Position numbers and translations under genes: made by a program. From NCBI GenBank assembly GCA_905182985.1, contig CAJJDN010000046.1:7113-71112 (forward strand): 64,000 bases of DNA, written 5' to 3'. Under the pieces are notes generated by a model, which worked only from the letters and a program-made list of their open reading frames with translations, did no database searches and was not told the DNA's origin. Position 1 is the first letter of the stretch; each line of letters begins with the position of its first letter. Below, piece by piece: positions 60,346-64,000 of the stretch. This DNA is from Paramecium sonneborni. Its lineage: Eukaryota; Ciliophora; Oligohymenophorea; Peniculida; Parameciidae.

Positions 60346-60815
60346 TCACTAAACGCATTACCTAATCCTAATGTATTATGAAATTAACGAATAAAACTAA
60401 ATTTCTAAAATTATATACTCATTAGGATAATTTTCTAGTAAACCATAAAGATCATCATTCTTCTTTATATCTCCTTCCTTACGAGGAATTATATGAATGA
60501 AACAATGATTCAATCCATCTGATTCATTAGAAAATGACGAAACATTCACTGTTGATGATGTACAATCAAAATACTTTTCAAGACTTTTTGTTAAAAATTT
60601 AACACTTAAACCTAAATCAAAAATTTCAGCAGGATCTAAATCTTACAATCTTAATGATTATCTCTTAGGTATTAATAAGACATCTAATGCCAATTTTATA
60701 ACAAATTACGGCCAGGTAATAATTTAACAACAGGAATAGTACAATAGCAATATTATTTATTCCAAAAGACTAAGCTGCCTGGAATAATCAGAGATCCAAA
60801 TTTAAAATAATCCAT
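60346..60815 (-). pseudogene. HIT-family hydrolase (FHIT-like), decayed
   Basis: ATG 60815 opens MDYFKFGSLIIPGSLVFWNK, the start of an FHIT-like protein. The central part is scrambled over frames (KLLPGR, then DVLLIPKR). The C-terminal half is clean: DLDPAEIFDLGLSVKFLTKS, LEKYFDCTSSTVNV, NHCFIHIIPRKEGDIKKNDD, ending at TGA 60346. HIT enzymes hydrolyse dinucleoside polyphosphates with the middle His of H-x-H-x-H. Here the motif is HCFIH, so the nucleophile His is Phe. Frameshifts plus loss of the nucleophile mark a pseudogene. It lies 25 nt downstream of the AMP deaminase gene on the same strand. Confidence 0.75.
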
Positions 60816-60840
60816 TTTTATATTAAATATATATTAAATA

Positions 60841-63080
60841 TCATTAAGACTTGCTGAGTTCTTGCAAGTATTGATATTCCTCTTTAAGTGTTTCTTACCT
60901 AAATAGGAATCTGCTTTAAGGAACATTATTTTTATCAGGATTGTCTAAGGAATAAATGATCATAATTACTGATAGTTTTATACATCTTCTCATATTGAGT
61001 TCCAACATAGAACTCTTTTATGATGGATTCGAAACTAGAGCAACGAACAGAATTACGAGCTAATTCAGCCATATCAACATTAGATAAATCAAATATCTAT
61101 TAAGCTATTGCATATTCTTCTAAAAGTGGTTAATCAGTCATATGTAGCATAAGTGGATCATCGGTTGATAAACAAACATTTAATCCTTGTCTGAAATAAC
61201 TGTTAAAAGGTGAATCTGCATATTTACATATCAGTTTGTTATTAGCTATCGGGGACATTGATATACCAATTTATTTCAGGTAATACAAATATTTTAGAAC
61301 TGGTGATTGTTCTAAAATAAGTCCATGATTGATTCCTTTAGCAAGTAAATATGCACAAGCCAAATGATCGATATTTCCATTTAAACCACAATGTGGTCTA
61401 AGATCTAAAGTGTTTAATCCTCTTTATTATCTTAATTAATTTAAACTTGCTAAATTGGCATAAATATAATATATCCAATAAGCATAATGCGGATTTGTAT
61501 CTTTAGTCCAATTAATTGGTTGGATCTTCAGATGTTGAAGAAAGAAATTTTCATGTTGATTCTCATCATCTACACAATCTAAAGCTGAAATGCTAAATAG
61601 AGCTTAATACAAATCTGGATCAACTTCAGGATTTATTGTAACTTCAAATAATGGTCTAAAAATATTATCAATCATGTCTTGAAAAGAATTGAGCTCTCCA
61701 TTTTTTCTGTAAACTGAGTATAGTCTAGGTAATTAAATTATCCACCTAATATTAGGATGCTATAATTTATTCTTAATCAGCCATTAAGCCTTCTTTTTCC
61801 ACTCACTGCTTGATTTACCATAAATTGTAATTCTCCATTCAGCATAAGTATGTCTATCCATATTTTTAATCATATCTTAAGTGATTTCAGCAATATATTT
61901 TCCTTTAATGTAATTGTCAGTCTTTAAAAAGATACTTCGTAAAAGTGGTTATCCAAGTGGACTGTATTTACTAGTAAACCTATCAAATCTTTTGTATAAA
62001 GATTTATCAGCTTAAACATCTAATAAATCCATATTCAATTCTTCAGTTTTAAATTTAAATCTTTTTTAGATATCTTTGAGAGTCATTTATTTTTCATCAT
62101 CCAAATAAACAACTTCTTCAGGACATTATCTGAATTTTTTTTTCATAAATTCAAGTAATTATTTTCCATTCATACTTTGACTATGATGTATATGAGTGTC
62201 TATTTTTAGAATACTATAAAAATCACGATTCTTAATACGCTTTTGATCCTCAGCTTCTCTATCACTATTAAACAAGCAGTGCATTTTGAATTTAGATTCT
62301 AGATATTTATTGCGTGAATAGCACCAACTGGAAATCATTTTATCATTAGCAATTTCAACAAAAGTAAGAAGATCTTTAACAAATTCTTTGATAGAATGCA
62401 TTTTGGTAAGCCAATGACCATCCTGTTAAACAGCATAGACTCCATCTGAAACATGAATTTCAACTTTTTCCATTTTAGGGAGTGGTTCAATATGACATCG
62501 ATAATCAACAATTGGTTCTTGATTGTCAGCAGAATAAGTAGTAACTTCTTCTAATCCATTCCAATCACTTTAGAGATCAGGATTGTAGTCTTGTCTTTTT
62601 TTAAGTAAAGAAACAATTTTTTTAGCAGATGCTCTAGCTTCAATTTCACTTTGTTCATGAATTGCACATTTTTCACATTTTTTAATCTATTTATAAATGG
62701 TGAAAAATACCTCAATGTAATCGTAGTCTCTTATGCTTAGAATATTGAAATCAGATTGTTCAAAAAAGACAGTGTCTCGTTTGAGAGCCTTTTTAGGACT
62801 TTAGAAAGGTTTAGAAGATTGGGAAGATTTAACAGACTCAGTAGGACTATCAAGTTGACTGAGTTTGCGTCCAACTAAATTTTTCATGTATTTGTGTTTA
62901 TCTTCTACTTCAGAGAGTTCTTCCTCTTGAATGATTTCTGTTATCATTTGAGAAATGCCTTGTACTCTTTACATTTGTTTCACTAAATTGATTAACTGAA
63001 GTGTTACTTTATTTGTAAACTAAGGATTCTGGTTCCTCAAGATCACTATCACTGTCTAGTCTTCTTAATTATTTTGACAT
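60841..63080 (-). CDS. AMP deaminase-like protein, catalytic Glu replaced
   Basis: ATG 63080 to TGA 60841 with introns at 62996-63020 and 60945-60969 (25 nt each); exactly 730 codons. The acidic N-terminus ([16 protein letters not shown]) is followed by the AMPD-specific lead ([36 protein letters not shown]). The metal-dependent deaminase barrel has [63 protein letters not shown] and [17 protein letters not shown]. The end, [20 protein letters not shown], is typical. AMPD converts AMP to IMP and ammonia in the purine nucleotide cycle. The metal-binding His residues and the Asp pair of STDDP are present. The invariant Glu of HCGE, the proton donor in this superfamily, is Leu (codon TTA, near residue 553). 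If the base calls are right the protein should be inactive. The minus-strand ORF at 62159-62401 is part of this gene. Confidence 0.92.
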
Positions 63081-63136
63081 ATTTTTATATACTTTATTAT
63101 GACAAATAAAATTAATAATTAAAATATATATATCTG
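63081..63136. promoter_or_regulatory. 56-nt bidirectional promoter region
   Basis: The whole spacer between the start codons of AMP deaminase (minus) and SF-assemblin (plus). It is A+T-rich, with a TATATATATC run near 63125. Both promoters and 5' leaders must fit here or overlap the coding sequences. Confidence 0.5.
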
Positions 63137-63991
63137 ATGTCAAGAGTTAAATAATCTGCATGTAAGAATATGAATAATATAATGTATAGATGTGTAACCA
63201 TCTCCAAGTACAGGAAGAATTTAAAAGATTTCAGAGAAATTATCAACAATCTAGATAGGAGTGGAGAATGAACGATTCTAGAAATTGGAATAGGCAGAGT
63301 AGAGAATTCAATAAGCAGAAGATGCATTTAATGAGTTTTAGGAATAAATTTTTACAAAGTTGAATGGATTACGAGATTAAGTATGGAAATAATTTTAAAT
63401 GTTCGTTAACAGTTAGGCAAATTATAAAAGTAAGTGGAAGATGATAGATTGGCAAAAGAGTAAGCAAATGAGGCCAAGAATAGAGATGTGTAAGCTTTAA
63501 CCAAGAAGTTTGAGAATGCCATAGAGAATGAATAGTAAACTAAGAAGGAAGGAGAAGCTAAGGTTCTTAGATTGACAGAGGATAAAACAGCACTTTTGAG
63601 AACTGAGGTATAAAAAGAGACAGCACAAAGAGTAGATGCCATTGAAGGCATTCATTAGGGTTTGTAGAACGATTTACCAAAGATTTAAGAGGCAATCAGA
63701 GAAGAGGCTAATGAGAGAGATGAGGCTGATTAAAATGTTATTATATTTATTAATTTTTAGGTTATGAAATCAATTACAGATGAACTGGTTAAGTTGAGCA
63801 ATCTTATTAATGTTGAGAAGAGAAACAGAGATGAAAGTGAGTAATCCATCTTTGAAATGTTGAAAGACATTGTTAATAGAGTCAAAGTTGAATTAGATTA
63901 AGAGAAGAGAACAAGAGAACAATCTGAAGAACACTTACTCAGTTTATTGGAGGACACATGTAATAAACTTAGTATTGCAGCAAATTTATGA
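63137..63991 (+). CDS. SF-assemblin (striated fibre protein)
   Basis: ATG 63137 to TGA 63989. Introns at 63162-63189 (28 nt), 63381-63412 (32) and 63737-63760 (24) leave exactly 257 codons. The N-terminal head is SPSTGRIQKISEKLSTIQIG. A continuous coiled coil with the heptad pattern of SF-assemblins follows: VENERFQKLEQAEQRIQQAE, KLQKQVEDDRLAKEQANEAK, RDVQALTKKFENAIENE, VQKETAQRVDAIEGIHQ, then VKVELDQEKRTREQSEEHLL. It ends LLEDTCNKLSIAANL. SF-assemblins polymerise into the striated rootlets (kinetodesmal fibres) attached to basal bodies. The third intron is a multiple of three without an in-frame stop in this code. The gene is divergent from AMP deaminase with 56 nt between their start codons. 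The minus ORFs at 63112-63327 and 63406-63651 are shadows. Confidence 0.92.
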
Positions 63992-64000
63992 AATATATTA

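Noticed and set aside
63112..63651. Minus-strand ORFs near the end
   Set aside because: They overlap the SF-assemblin gene, which is resolved exactly with three introns.
1..64000. Standard-code ORFs ended by TAA/TAG as evidence that most of the window is noncoding
   Set aside because: Clear homologies run through TAA and TAG at many places (AMP deaminase, WD40 array, choline kinase), so only TGA is a stop. The short standard-code ORFs are fragments or shadows.
1..64000. CRISPR arrays, rRNA genes, tRNA genes, transposons
   Set aside because: No regularly spaced direct repeats, no recognisable rRNA or tRNA cores and no transposase or reverse transcriptase motifs were seen on reading. Subtle tRNAs could be missed without a scan.
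1..64000. Telomeric repeats at the window ends
   Set aside because: No run of GGGGTT or GGGTTT units at either end, so the window is internal to a chromosome or scaffold.

Overview
The window looks like somatic (macronuclear) DNA of a ciliate, most probably a Paramecium species. Many clear protein homologies read only if TAA and TAG code for glutamine and TGA is the sole stop. Base composition is extremely A+T rich. Genes carry tiny introns of about 20-35 nt, mostly GTA...TAG. Several resolved genes divide exactly by three once these introns are removed: pterin dehydratase 23+25 nt, AMP deaminase 25+25, SF-assemblin 28+32+24, a DCX-like kinase 23+27, a sensor-like protein 23. The species cannot be told from the sequence. 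Most of the long runs of TAA/TAG that look like broken ORFs in the standard code are ordinary glutamine codons.

Layout. 1-12.5 kb is gene-poor and full of relics: a decayed nonribosomal-peptide-synthetase adenylation domain, weak ORFs, and one YwqK/MORN-type repeat gene (7751-9486). 12.6-22.05 kb is a single intronless minus-strand gene of about 3,150 residues: a long helical N-terminus, a NACHT-type NTPase, a pentapeptide-like linker and about 25 WD40 repeats. 24-31 kb has two damaged WD40 genes and a second MORN-type gene whose repeat units are separated by introns; it is interrupted by a single-N contig join. 32-39 kb holds a Sec14/CRAL-TRIO protein, a probably mitochondrial pterin-4a-carbinolamine dehydratase, and a putative R-S-E ADP-ribosyltransferase. 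The last is split by a second N join that repeats 1,198 bases exactly.

39.5-49.7 kb is dense: a small conserved-looking protein, a PH-kinase, a bZIP factor, a MYB/SANT factor, an OFD1-like basal-body protein with many small indels (all minus), then a choline/ethanolamine kinase and a coiled-coil protein (plus). 49.7-53.7 kb is mostly empty, with an HSF-type DNA-binding gene and coiled-coil remnants. 53.7-64 kb holds membrane proteins, a degenerate histidine-kinase-like sensor, a DCX-like kinase, a cyclic-nucleotide-binding protein, a decayed HIT hydrolase, an AMP deaminase lacking the usual catalytic Glu, and an SF-assemblin.

There is no operon structure. The most interesting items are the giant STAND NTPase, the ADP-ribosyltransferase with a glycine-zipper C-terminus, the relic NRPS module, the neighbouring AMP deaminase and HIT genes that both lost a catalytic residue, and the two N joins. 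Translations were done by eye. Intron boundaries and the frames of damaged genes should be treated as hand models.
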